From the IMG/VR virus record IMGVR_UViG_3300015241_000005, positions 1-55,532 of that record: a stretch of DNA of 55,532 bases; one strand, written 5' to 3'. This DNA is from a virus. A program made the position numbers and the translations under genes. Below are positions 1-7,088 of this stretch, in pieces (the stretch's first letter is position 1; each line of letters opens with the position of its first letter). The notes under the pieces are model-generated. The model was not told where the DNA came from. It did no database searches and saw nothing but the letters and a program-made list of their open reading frames with translations.

Positions 1-77
1 TACATTATCAAGTTGCTTCTGGACATAGAAAGCGATGTGTCGCCCTTGCATGTCCATTTCGATTCCGTGAATGATAA
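1..77. repeat. Terminal direct repeat (left copy), contig overlap
   Basis: Bases 1-77 are identical to 55456-55532. The portal reading frame runs through the repeat without interruption, so one copy should be removed when the molecule is closed. The length of 77 equals a common de Bruijn k-mer size, which points to an assembly overlap of a circular or circularly permuted genome rather than a packaged terminal repeat. Confidence 0.95.
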
Positions 78-786
78 TATTACCACGGGTTTTAGCATCG
101 CGTATCATTACGCTATCCGAAAACGGAGTTTGGACATGTTGCCCATCAATTATCTGAGTAGAGAGATTATAGTTCTCATCTACCCGGCAAACCGTTAACG
201 CATCCCCGCCAAGAAATTTAGTTTCTTTATTTTTAAGCGCATTAGTATGGAGGTTTCCCATACCTGTGTAATCGCTTCTGGGACTTTCAGCCCATTGCGC
301 AAAATAAGCTTCAACGTTTTTTACAAAAGCTTTGAAATCCTCATTAACGCCTTCTAATTTCAAAATGTCAATATCCGGAATAGATTGCATTTTTAAACCA
401 TTGCCGATTTCCCATTTGAAAACCTTGCCGACGATCATGCGGACTATATCACTCTTGCCGAACGACTCATAAGCCCTGGCCCGGATGGCCCGATAATCCA
501 TTAACAGATTCTTAGGCGAACCTAATTCTCCCTTGTTCTTTTCGCCGTTGAAAACCGTAGTGAAGATTGGAACATATCCGGTATTGGTGAAAATGCCGTT
601 ATCATACCCCCCTGAAAAAGCCATAGGCGCAGATTGGCGTTGTTCGGAATCGGGCTCAGGGAGATCCTCTGCGGAGATATGTTTGATAACAGTGGGCAGA
701 TTTGATATAGCAACTTCAATTACTTTCTCTGCTGTTACTTCAGTAACGGGCGTTTTTTTACTTGCAAAAAATTCGTTCCAATTCAT
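1..786 (-). CDS. Portal protein, N-terminal part (gene crosses the contig ends)
   Basis: Reading leftward from the ATG at 786 the frame is open to base 1 (262 codons, beginning MNWNEFFASKK) and continues in the same frame from 55455 to the stop at 54502, giving a protein of about 579 residues. It is the dodecameric portal at the DNA-packaging vertex, of the lambda gpB-like class. Support comes from the content of both halves, from its position between the gpW-like gene and the protease gene (lambda order), and from its size. The start lies 4 bases after the stop of the upstream gpW-like gene. It is not truncated: the split is only due to where the circle was opened. Confidence 0.85.
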   Translation of the reverse strand, partial: MNWNEFFASKKTPVTEVTAEKVIEVAISNLPTVIKHISAEDLPEPDSEQRQSAPMAFSGGYDNGIFTNTGYVPIFTTVFNGEKNKGELGSPKNLLMDYRAIRARAYESFGKSDIVRMIVGKVFKWEIGNGLKMQSIPDIDILKLEGVNEDFKAFVKNVEAYFAQWAESPRSDYTGMGNLHTNALKNKETKFLGGDALTVCRVDENYNLSTQIIDGQHVQTPFSDSVMIRDAKTRGNIIIHGIEMDMQGRHIAFYVQKQLDNV

Positions 787-790
787 AATG

Positions 791-1111
791 CTAAATAAAA
801 GATCGCTTGTCCTGGGCTACCGAGCAGCGGCCATTATAATCGTTGATATATTTATTCTTTTCCAGCCTGAGCAGATAAAGAGCGGTTTTCATTTCATTGA
901 TACTTCGAAAAGCTGTTTTGATCCTAACCTGCCCATCGTCAAGTTCGTAGGATTGAGTGCCTGCAGCGGGACCGCTGAAAGAGTCCAGCATTGAAGTTAA
1001 GAAAACATTCATCAGGTTATCGATGGCCGCAATTTTAGCAAGCATATCGGTTTTACTGGCTATATACCCCGATATCGTATATTCAGACCATGGTAAGCAG
1101 TAAGTGCCCAT
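791..1111 (-). CDS. gpW-like head-tail connector (putative)
   Basis: This 106-residue protein lies between the large terminase and the portal, the place of W between A and B in lambda. Its second half reads YELDDGQVRIKTAFRSINEM, then a helix ending KYINDYNGR, like the gpW family pattern of a short beta-hairpin followed by a helix with a charged end. gpW closes the packaged head and provides the tail platform. The ATG at 1111 is preferred over upstream starts because a promoter -10-type box and a terminator lie just upstream. gpW is usually about 68 residues, so this is longer; assignment rests partly on position. Confidence 0.55.
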   Translation of the reverse strand: MGTYCLPWSEYTISGYIASKTDMLAKIAAIDNLMNVFLTSMLDSFSGPAAGTQSYELDDGQVRIKTAFRSINEMKTALYLLRLEKNKYINDYNGRCSVAQDKRSFI

Positions 1112-1125
1112 TGATTTCTTTTTAA

Positions 1126-1133
1126 CAAATATA
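1126..1133 (-). promoter_or_regulatory. Putative -7 box TATATTTG for the gpW-like/portal genes
   Basis: On the minus strand 1133-1126 reads TATATTTG, a perfect match to the Bacteroidota -7 element TAnnTTTG, 14 bases upstream of the ATG at 1111. A TTTG lies at 1152-1149 but only 15 bases away instead of about 19, so the -33 element is uncertain. It follows directly on a terminator, which suggests that transcription is restarted here. Confidence 0.5.
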
Positions 1134-1162
1134 GAATATTTTTGAATACAAAGTATTTTAAA

Positions 1163-1193
1163 TAAAAAACGTAGTTCCATTCCTGAAACTACG
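1163..1193 (-). terminator. Rho-independent terminator after the large terminase
   Basis: On the minus strand CGTAGTT (1193-1187) pairs with AACTACG (1176-1170) across a 10-base loop, followed by six T residues. It lies 50 bases past the terminase stop and before the gpW-like gene, so it should limit read-through of the terminase transcript. Confidence 0.75.
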
Positions 1194-1242
1194 CTCCCCT
1201 AATCATGAAAACTAAATCCTTCCGAGATCGGGCTAAAGATAA

Positions 1243-3342
1243 TCATTCAGTTACCATAATTACAAATTCTTCCCAAGTTAAATTTTTATATTTCGGATCA
1301 GACTGACGCACCAAGTCAAGATATATCTCAACAGCGGCTAAAACGTACACCCGAACATCCCAAAAGTGATTGACGGAATTTGAGTGCTTTTTCTTCCAAG
1401 CATAACCTAAAATGGTTTCTCCCTCTTTGACGATAATCTTCTGTTCCTGCTCAAATTGCGAGAAATACCCGTTGTAACTATACTTGCCATCGTTCTGCTG
1501 CGGGAAATTCATAAACCCGGATGGCTGAGCCCCATCCTGCCCTTTTTGGAGTGCCATGTTTTCCGAAAGGTCGTCTTTCAACTGGTTTACTTCCAGATTA
1601 TAAAGTTTCTTTGGTTGTTCTGCTGATCGGCGTACTGGTTTTGTATCCCGCTGTATTGGTCGGTATTTCAAATCCGTTCTACCCTTAACTCCATAGACCC
1701 GGTACCCCTGATCCTGCATATTAATGATAAATTGCGTAGCAGATTTCTCGAAAAACCCAGTATCGACAGTAGCAAGGGAGATCTCCCGTTCCAAATCCTC
1801 GCCGGCGTCTGACAAATATCTGGCTTTTATAATCTGTTCATATTCAGGCCATACGCAATTGTTTTCTGCAAGTCCCGTTTCGGGATTCATCCAGACAGAT
1901 CCATGTGTATAAGTCCATTTTTTGCGATTAGGATTTTCCGGATCTGTTTTCTTTTTCTCAAACGCCCGTTTGAAAGTTCCTATGCTGCCCTGGTCGATTG
2001 AATAAGTGGCCCCGGTCTGCGCGTGAGCCACGATTTCATAATCCAAACGGACGTCCTCGTTATCCTTCTCCATCAAACCGCCTAAATCGCAACAAACAGT
2101 CACCAGGATTATTTTACCATTACCGTCAGCTTCGCATGTTTTATCCGGAATTATACCATGGTGATATTCTCCGATATTAGCCATCAAAGCATTGGCCTTT
2201 GGCGAGTCTCCCTGCTCTTCGAAAGGCAAGCCCAGACGGAGATTGATAAACCCCTTCAGCAGAACAACATTTGGCCGCCTGCTCTCTGGATTGGCTTTCA
2301 GCCATTGTTTTACGAGCGCCTCCCATCCTGTAAATCCGATCGGCTGGATGATCGCATTCGTTGAATAGCTTTCATGGTACTCTTCGATAGGCTCGGCGAC
2401 AGTTGGCTGCCATATCCCGTTTAAGTTTCTCTCATGTTTATCTACTTCATGCGTTAATTCTCCGCAGTGCATGCATCTGAAAGCGACGGAACCTTTCGTA
2501 AGTTTGCCCCTGCTATCGGTCGTCCAGACGATACCTGCATACGATTTATCTTCCAGTTCTACTTTCCAATCCATCACCATAAAAGCGCCGCATTTATAGC
2601 ACGGCCAATGCCATTTCTTTTGAGTACCGAGTTGATATTGATCCCAAATATTTGAAGATGCCGAAAATGTAGGTGTAGATATTAGAAAGGATTTTGCAGA
2701 ATCTCCAAAAGAGTTTTGCCGACCCTCGATCAAATCCCGAACGGTACCCTCGCCGCCTACATCCCTGGGTGCGGTATCGAAATCATCAACAAAAGCGTAT
2801 TTAGCGGAAAAGTATCGAAACGAATCAGCTGACCTGGTACCTAATGCTGTTAGCGTGCCTCCAGCATATTCTTTTGAGGCTGCGGTATCGCCTGTTCGTT
2901 GATTTCCTTTTTTGATGGCGTGTGGCCTGATCAGAGAATCTAATTTACTTTCCCGGAGAATTGTATCCAGCCTTTCTTCAATAGTTTTCTTGGCTAAGGT
3001 TAAATCGCCGGCAGTGAAAAGCGTATTATCCGGATCAACTGCTATGATGTAAAGAATACCGGGTATAACTATCCCGGCTGTGGCCCCGATCTGTACAGAT
3101 TTTAAAATTGTGATGTATCTAACTGGGCTGGATTCGTGGAGATGGTTTATCGGTTCTCGCCAATATGGTGTGAAATCATAAGAAAAACGACCTGGATATC
3201 GTGAGGTATTGTCCGGCAAGATCATATTCTGTTCAACCCACGTAGCTGGAAGAGGTTTAACCATGCTATATTTGAAAACATCAGCATTGATCCCTTGCAG
3301 TGTTTCGGCCCAGGCGTTAGCTACTACATCATTCGGCCTCAT
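1243..3342 (-). CDS. terL: Terminase large subunit, GpA (lambda) family
   Basis: ATPase-nuclease motor that cuts and packages phage DNA into the prohead through the portal. The N-terminal ATPase has KSVQIGATAG at 81-90 as the Walker A-like motif typical of the GpA family and FVDDFD at 184-189 as Walker B, with Asp-Asp where Asp-Glu is usual. Cys pairs at 248/251 and 290/293 form a probable zinc-binding insert. The C-terminal nuclease carries Asp419 in VCCDLGG, further acidic residues in VDTGFFEK and an Asp in NHFWDVRVY. Length (699 aa) fits the family (lambda gpA 641). Its start overlaps the preceding small-terminase stop as ATGA. Confidence 0.95.
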   Translation of the reverse strand: MRPNDVVANAWAETLQGINADVFKYSMVKPLPATWVEQNMILPDNTSRYPGRFSYDFTPYWREPINHLHESSPVRYITILKSVQIGATAGIVIPGILYIIAVDPDNTLFTAGDLTLAKKTIEERLDTILRESKLDSLIRPHAIKKGNQRTGDTAASKEYAGGTLTALGTRSADSFRYFSAKYAFVDDFDTAPRDVGGEGTVRDLIEGRQNSFGDSAKSFLISTPTFSASSNIWDQYQLGTQKKWHWPCYKCGAFMVMDWKVELEDKSYAGIVWTTDSRGKLTKGSVAFRCMHCGELTHEVDKHERNLNGIWQPTVAEPIEEYHESYSTNAIIQPIGFTGWEALVKQWLKANPESRRPNVVLLKGFINLRLGLPFEEQGDSPKANALMANIGEYHHGIIPDKTCEADGNGKIILVTVCCDLGGLMEKDNEDVRLDYEIVAHAQTGATYSIDQGSIGTFKRAFEKKKTDPENPNRKKWTYTHGSVWMNPETGLAENNCVWPEYEQIIKARYLSDAGEDLEREISLATVDTGFFEKSATQFIINMQDQGYRVYGVKGRTDLKYRPIQRDTKPVRRSAEQPKKLYNLEVNQLKDDLSENMALQKGQDGAQPSGFMNFPQQNDGKYSYNGYFSQFEQEQKIIVKEGETILGYAWKKKHSNSVNHFWDVRVYVLAAVEIYLDLVRQSDPKYKNLTWEEFVIMVTE

Positions 3343-4058
3343 ATCTTCTTTTGCCCTCTCGATAGTGTTTCGGAATAATCGTTTACCAGAATTACTATTT
3401 CTTCATCGGCCTGCCTGCCTGCCTCAATGATGGTTTTGCTTAGGATATCTTTTACATTCGCTAAATGCTTAACGTAAAGCACCTGATCAGATCCGGCGAT
3501 AATTGAAATGAACCTTTCTATACTTTTCTCAAAGGATTTGAAGAAAACATCCCCGTGACGCTTTAAAACACCTTTTACCAAATCAACCGGCAATAGATTA
3601 CCCGCCGATTTGTTGAGTTGAAGTACTTTTTGTTGCTTTGCAAGCTCTAAATTCTCTATTTCAAGTCCCTTTTTAACCATATCCTGATCGACACGGCGTT
3701 CATCCCGAGCCGATTGTTCGGCTATTTTGCGTTCAAATACCTTGATTTCTTTAGGTTCAGGTGGTTTTGGGGCCGGTTTTACCGGCTCCGGCTTGGGTGT
3801 GAGAAGCGGTTTTAGCGGTATTTTGGTTGATTTTTTCTCAAATACTTTCGGTTCGGGCAGGTCAAAACCGATTAATGGCTCCATATCGTTTAGCCTCCTG
3901 CGCTGGCTTATGAATGCCAGGTTGATGGCGTTATCTGTATCAATAAATTTCTTATCGCCAGCCACAGGGCTAACCTTTAGCCTGGAAATATAAACATTCA
4001 ATGCCTTTTCGGTTTCTCCGCAGAGTTCAGCAAAAGCTTTTCGGGTTACTTGTGGCAT
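3339..4058 (-). CDS. Probable terminase small subunit
   Basis: A 239-residue protein coupled to the large terminase by an ATGA overlap, the normal place of the small subunit that recognises DNA for packaging. The first 55 residues (MPQVTRKAFAELCGE onward) resemble a small HTH module like that of Nu1-type subunits. A proline/lysine-rich linker (roughly residues 85-110) follows, then a charged helical region with LELAKQQKVLQLNKSAG and LLPVDLVKGVLKRHGD, similar to the C-terminal parts of other small terminases. The ATG at 4058 is chosen because it follows the upstream stop by one base. Function is inferred from position and architecture. Confidence 0.6.
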   Translation of the reverse strand: MPQVTRKAFAELCGETEKALNVYISRLKVSPVAGDKKFIDTDNAINLAFISQRRRLNDMEPLIGFDLPEPKVFEKKSTKIPLKPLLTPKPEPVKPAPKPPEPKEIKVFERKIAEQSARDERRVDQDMVKKGLEIENLELAKQQKVLQLNKSAGNLLPVDLVKGVLKRHGDVFFKSFEKSIERFISIIAGSDQVLYVKHLANVKDILSKTIIEAGRQADEEIVILVNDYSETLSRGQKKI

Positions 4059-4059
4059 A

Positions 4060-4263
4060 TCAATATTCGTTATCCGATTGGGTTTCGTGTTTCGGTAATT
4101 TCTGCGCATCGCAAAAATTGAATGTCTTATCGCAGACTGAGCAATTATTCGTATCCCGGATTGTTCCGATTATATATCCGTTCCTGATAGTGCTGGTTGT
4201 AATAACCACAATTCCTTCAGGGCACGAATCACATTCATAGAAAACACTTTTGTGGCTTGCCAT
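4060..4263 (-). CDS. Small protein with two Cys pairs (possible zinc ribbon)
   Basis: A 67-residue protein with CDSC near residue 11 and CSVC near residue 41, separated by a beta-rich stretch (GIVVITTSTIRNGYIIGTI), a pattern suited to a single zinc-ribbon knuckle. It is translationally coupled: its ATG overlaps the J-domain gene's stop as TAATG and it ends one base before the small terminase start. A packaging- or host-directed adaptor role is possible, but no family is recognised. Confidence 0.6.
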   Translation of the reverse strand: MASHKSVFYECDSCPEGIVVITTSTIRNGYIIGTIRDTNNCSVCDKTFNFCDAQKLPKHETQSDNEY

Positions 4264-4862
4264 TATACGCGATTTAAAGATTCGGCCTTATCGTAAGCCT
4301 GTTTAACAATTCGGAACATATCAATATTTCCGGTTTTAAGATTATCCGGGTGGAACCGTTTAGCTTTATCCCGATATGCCGTTTTTATCTCGTTCGAATC
4401 GGCCCATACGTCGACTTCTAATATTTCCCACCAATATTTAACTGTTTCGGGTGTTTTGTTTTCCAGAGATTTAAAACCGGTAAAGGCGGCTTTCAGCATA
4501 TTTGAAACTTTCCATCTACCGAGTCCACGCATCGCATCAATGCTTTTTTCGATGGCTCGCAGGTTCTCCCAAATATTGTAGTATGCATCGCAAGCTAATA
4601 CCCGTTGCTCTTTATCCCAAATAAAATAAACCGCGACTCCATGATCATTATCGATTGGTTTCTGCCCGGCATACATTTGACCGTCTTTCTTTATCGGAAT
4701 ATTGCTGGAGATGATTACTGATCGGGCACCCAATAAATCGAGTTCTCTTAAAATACCATCTCTGGCTTGCACCAGGGTGCATTTAAAATTCGAATAGGTT
4801 TTCACCTTTGATCGCTCAAAGTGTGCGGGCCAGCAAAGAGGGAAGGCATCTACAGTTTCCAT
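4263..4862 (-). CDS. J-domain (DnaJ-like) protein
   Basis: A 199-residue protein whose last 60 residues form a J domain: YWWEILEV at 143-150, helix II AYRDKAKRF, the invariant HPD at 171-173, and helix III MFRIVKQAYDKA. Such domains stimulate Hsp70 (DnaK) ATPase, so the protein probably recruits host DnaK. The N-terminal 130 residues are a phage-specific region with VAVYFIWDKEQRVLACDAY, not related to known DnaJ parts. It is the first gene of the leftward late block. The METVDAF start is preferred to an upstream hydrophobic extension because the leader before it is A/T-rich and non-coding in look. Confidence 0.8.
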   Translation of the reverse strand: METVDAFPLCWPAHFERSKVKTYSNFKCTLVQARDGILRELDLLGARSVIISSNIPIKKDGQMYAGQKPIDNDHGVAVYFIWDKEQRVLACDAYYNIWENLRAIEKSIDAMRGLGRWKVSNMLKAAFTGFKSLENKTPETVKYWWEILEVDVWADSNEIKTAYRDKAKRFHPDNLKTGNIDMFRIVKQAYDKAESLNRV

Positions 4863-4913
4863 ATTTATAACAATCAGGTTTACAAGGTTACGTAAAAAAT
4901 ATAACAAGTACCA

Positions 4914-4994
4914 AAAAATTTTTCAGAAAAATAAAATTGTCCGACCCCTGAAAAATTTTTCCAATAAAAAACCCGAGGTGGTATAACAGGGGTC
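4914..4994 (-). promoter_or_regulatory. Inverted repeats in the leader of the leftward late block
   Basis: AAAAATTTTTCAG (4914-4926) is the reverse complement of CTGAAAAATTTTT (4948-4960), a 13-bp perfect inverted repeat with a 21-base gap. An overlapping second pair, GACCCCTG (4943-4950) and CAGGGGTC (4987-4994), would form an alternative stem. A minus-strand TAAATTTG -7-like box lies at 5001-4994, so both stems would fall in the 5' leader of the J-domain/terminase transcript. The mutually exclusive pairing could act as a switch or as paired operators. Confidence 0.45.
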
Positions 4995-5042
4995 AAATTT
5001 ATGGCGAGCCAAAATAATTTGGCATGCGTAACGTATTGCTCT

Positions 5043-5110
5043 TAAAGCCAAAACGTTTTACAGTACCTTTTATTCAAAATTCCAGCCCACCGTAAAACCA
5101 AAACGTTTTA
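5043..5110 (+). repeat. 18-mer repeats 1 and 2 (AAAACGTTTT palindrome)
   Basis: TAAAGCCAAAACGTTTTA at 5043-5060 and TAAAACCAAAACGTTTTA at 5093-5110 start 50 bases apart. Each contains the 10-base palindrome AAAACGTTTT with an asymmetric 5' flank, so all copies have an orientation and point the same way. Three more copies lie at 5946-6063. Confidence 0.85.
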
Positions 5111-5379
5111 TATCGAAATCATTTCATACCGGCATACTTGAAACGTTAATACAGCCTCTCAGAGACACGATCAGCCGGCCAAACGTATCAATACACCAGA
5201 CAATATACTATAATCGTTTCTACCCACCTCAAATCAAGCCACACAGCCTATCAGGCGTATCCGAACACCTGTCTGAGAGCGTTTAAAGTATCAAAACATA
5301 GGATTTTAAACCTAATCCCCTATGGAACATGGGCATAGAACACCTAACACACTGATAACAAGCTATTTACAACTTCAGA

Positions 5380-5882
5380 GAAACGCAAGCTATTTCACAT
5401 TAACTAACAGGTAATCAAGCTATTATGCTATTACCAAACACACAAACAGAAAACAGCAGAACACTAAAAAGTTTGCGTTCCATCTCTTAATTAACTCTAC
5501 TACAGCTACTTACTACTATTAAAGATACGGAAACGCTAAAAGTACTATATAATATAAGGGAAAATAATAAATGTAAATTAATAATCGCAGAAGGGAATGG
5601 TTTTGTACGCATATGCGCGTACGCGTGAGCGTGCAGCCCCGCACATATAAGAGACTTTTCTTTGGGTAAAACACCTATTTGCGTGTATGTCGGTATGTAG
5701 ATCTATTGATTATCAAATAGTTATCTATGGGAACGCAATAAAAAGGCGTTTCGAAACCGTTTCCCGATATTATGTAATTAGTTGATTATTAGCTATTTAA
5801 TAAAACTGCCAAAAGGAACGCTAAAATATTTGCGTATCCTTAGCATACCTAACTTATTGATTATCAACAAGTTTTGCGTTTC
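5380..5882. repeat. Degenerate GGAACGCAAA-type repeats on both strands
   Basis: Related short words recur: GAAACGCAAG (5380), the reverse complement of GGAACGCAAAC (5471-5481), GGAAACGCTAAAAG (5529), GGGAACGCAATAAAAAG (5729), GGAACGCTAAAATATTTGCG (5815-5834) and the reverse complement of GAAACGCAAAAC (5871-5882). Several follow GATTATCA- or GCTATTT-like words. They look like worn iterons, though no statistical test was possible here. Confidence 0.4.
5604..5627. other. 24-base alternating purine-pyrimidine tract
   Basis: The run TGTACGCATATGCGCGTACG plus CGTG alternates strictly pyrimidine-purine for 24 bases and contains the palindromes GCATATGC and CGCGTACGCG. It is G/C-rich within an A/T-rich region. 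Such tracts can adopt Z-DNA under negative supercoiling; a role in the origin or control region is inference. Confidence 0.6.
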
Positions 5883-5945
5883 TTTTAGCCGGCTAAATGC
5901 TCGATTTGAGCCTGGTTTTTGCCCGATTTTATGTTAAAAAGAGAC

Positions 5946-6063
5946 TAAAACCAAAACGTTTTATGTAAAATTGTGTGAAAACCGCTTTGTCACGAATTTG
6001 TAAAACCAAAACGTTTTATAAATTATTTTAAAATAAATTTGGATATAAAACCAAAACGTTTTA
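5946..6063 (+). repeat. 18-mer repeats 3, 4 and 5 (AAAACGTTTT palindrome)
   Basis: Three exact copies of TAAAACCAAAACGTTTTA lie at 5946-5963, 6001-6018 and 6046-6063 (starts 55 and 45 bases apart). The last copy fills the spacer of the early promoter and covers the first two bases of its -7 box, so a protein bound there should block or reshape initiation. With the two distal copies this makes a five-site array. Confidence 0.85.
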
Positions 6064-6069
6064 TATTTG
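6038..6069 (+). promoter_or_regulatory. Early rightward promoter, Bacteroidota type
   Basis: TTTG (6038-6041), a 20-base spacer and TATATTTG (6062-6069) match the Bacteroidota housekeeping promoter (TTTG, about 19 bases, TAnnTTTG). Transcription would start near 6073-6075, giving a roughly 30-base leader before the first early ATG at 6104. Repeat 5 of the 18-mer array overlaps the spacer and -7 box. Confidence 0.75.
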
Positions 6070-6090
6070 TTCTGTCAATAAGGACAAACA

Positions 6091-6106
6091 AAACTTGCAA
6101 ATCATG
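6091..6106 (+). promoter_or_regulatory. Repeated translation leader AAACTTGCAAATCATG (copy 1 of 4)
   Basis: The same 16 bases, ending in the start codon, precede four early genes: 6091-6106, 7076-7091, 7612-7627 and 8549-8564. A weaker form precedes the gene at 8243. No Shine-Dalgarno sequence is present. Exact conservation outside the coding regions suggests a shared initiation signal, an RNA-binding site, or spread by recombination of leader cassettes. Confidence 0.7.
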
Positions 6107-6325
6107 AAAGCAGAAAAATTAATATTTAATTCAAGCTACGACGCTGAGAAAATATTGCGTATCAAATATCCCGATTTAAAATGTGTAATGGTTGTTGCAT
6201 TTAGCATATCACACGCATATTATATGAATGATACATTGACTGAAAAAATAGCTGAAACGCGATATACAAATATTAAAAACACTACCTTTTTAGGGGTTAA
6301 GGTTGAATTAATTTATTTTAAATAA
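6104..6325 (+). CDS. Early protein of unknown function (73 aa)
   Basis: First gene downstream of the early promoter. The ATG at 6104 closes the repeated 16-base leader; an in-frame TTG nine bases earlier is part of that leader and is not favoured. The protein is soluble and mixed alpha/beta, with a hydrophobic core segment CVMVVAFSISHAYYMN. No family is recognised. As the promoter-proximal early gene it is a good candidate for a host-takeover or anti-defence factor, by position only. Confidence 0.65.
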   Translation: MKAEKLIFNSSYDAEKILRIKYPDLKCVMVVAFSISHAYYMNDTLTEKIAETRYTNIKNTTFLGVKVELIYFK

Positions 6326-6327
6326 TC

Positions 6328-6480
6328 ATGAAAACTACGGATCAATTGCTTATCGAATTAAGCACACTAAAAGCAAAATTTGAAGCTTACCCGGATCGCC
6401 GATCTGGTGATCTATTAAAAGAAAAAATCCGAAATAAAGAAGCTGAGATTATGAAACGTTTATTAAAAGAAACCTTTTAA
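6328..6480 (+). CDS. Small helical early protein (50 aa)
   Basis: ATG at 6328 (context AATAATCATG), two bases after the previous stop, coding 50 residues that are almost all predicted helix and rich in Lys and Glu (LLKEKIRNKEAEIMKRLLKE), likely a short coiled coil. It shares the early transcript. Function is unknown. Confidence 0.6.
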   Translation: MKTTDQLLIELSTLKAKFEAYPDRRSGDLLKEKIRNKEAEIMKRLLKETF

Positions 6481-6534
6481 CTTTTTGAATTACTAATTGT
6501 TATATTTATCTAATTAAACAAACACATAGCAGTT

Positions 6535-6843
6535 ATGAAAACTTCACCTATAGAAATAAAATCGTTTATAAAAACATGCAATGCTTTGACTAAGGCATTT
6601 GAAACACCTTACTGGTCAATGGGCGATATATCATTTAAAGAAGAGCTTTGCATTACATTCATTGAAGAGAATAATGTACCCATACCATTGGCTGAAAAAA
6701 TGCTTTATAGAATTGGAATAACAAAGCGCAAAAGTCCTTTTGTTCATCTTTGGCTTAATAAACATATAGAATCAAGCATGGGTATGTTTATCGGTATAAC
6801 AGAATATGGTAATCGTAAACTTGAATTAATAAGAGGATTTTAA
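6535..6843 (+). CDS. Early protein of unknown function (102 aa)
   Basis: Soluble 102-residue protein preceded by a 54-base A/T-rich gap. It begins MKTSPIEIKSFIKTCNAL and has an aromatic segment ETPYWSMGDISF. No motif or family is recognised. Same strand and codon look as its neighbours, so it is taken as real. Confidence 0.6.
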   Translation: MKTSPIEIKSFIKTCNALTKAFETPYWSMGDISFKEELCITFIEENNVPIPLAEKMLYRIGITKRKSPFVHLWLNKHIESSMGMFIGITEYGNRKLELIRGF

Positions 6844-6878
6844 CCAACCCACTACACAACATTAAAAATCAAAACGAT

Positions 6879-7010
6879 ATGAAAACTTTAAATCTAATCA
6901 AAGAATACGCAATCCCGGTAATAGTTTCTATTATCCTATTAGTCGCCGCAGGCATAGCTATCCACGAAATAGCAAATGGGCACTTCCACTCCGTTGCAGC
7001 GTTCCAATAA
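6879..7010 (+). CDS. Small single-pass membrane protein (43 aa)
   Basis: ATG at 6879 opens a 43-residue protein with one clear membrane helix, YAIPVIVSIILLVAAGIAI, and a short His-containing tail. Early small membrane proteins of phages often act at the host envelope, for example in superinfection exclusion, but no evidence beyond topology is visible. Confidence 0.6.
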   Translation: MKTLNLIKEYAIPVIVSIILLVAAGIAIHEIANGHFHSVAAFQ

Positions 7011-7043
7011 CAAAGGTTAACTGAAGAGCTGTAAATCAGCGAA

Positions 7044-7059
7044 ACGGCTTAATAGCCGT
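7044..7059 (+). other. Short hairpin upstream of the 104-aa gene
   Basis: ACGGCT and AGCCGT form a perfect 6-bp stem closed by a TAAT loop, 30 bases before the ATG at 7089. It lacks a following T tract, so it is more likely an mRNA leader or processing structure than a terminator. Confidence 0.4.
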
Positions 7060-7088
7060 CTTAATCAAACATTAAAAACTTGCAAATC

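Larger units (their letters stand above)
4863..6103. other. Divergent non-coding control region, candidate replication origin
   Basis: About 1.24 kb with no credible gene, between the leftward J-domain gene and the first rightward early gene. It holds, from left to right: an inverted-repeat leader (4914-4994), two 18-mer repeats (5043, 5093), scattered GGAACGCAAA-like repeats on both strands (5380-5882), an alternating purine-pyrimidine tract (5604-5627), three more 18-mers (5946, 6001, 6046) and the early promoter. Short repeats in an A/T-rich divergent region are typical of origins and of operator clusters. Both roles are inference. Confidence 0.6.

Noticed and set aside
1-77. Attachment site or packaged direct terminal repeat
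   Set aside because: The repeat lies inside portal coding sequence, its length equals a typical k-mer, and no integrase exists in the window.
533-994. 153-residue plus-strand frame opposite the portal and gpW-like genes
   Set aside because: It is antisense to two genes with clear function, has no leader or promoter and shows no protein-like motif.
5043-6063. Possible CRISPR array
   Set aside because: The repeats are 18 bases, unevenly spaced in two clusters 850 bases apart, and no cas gene is present.
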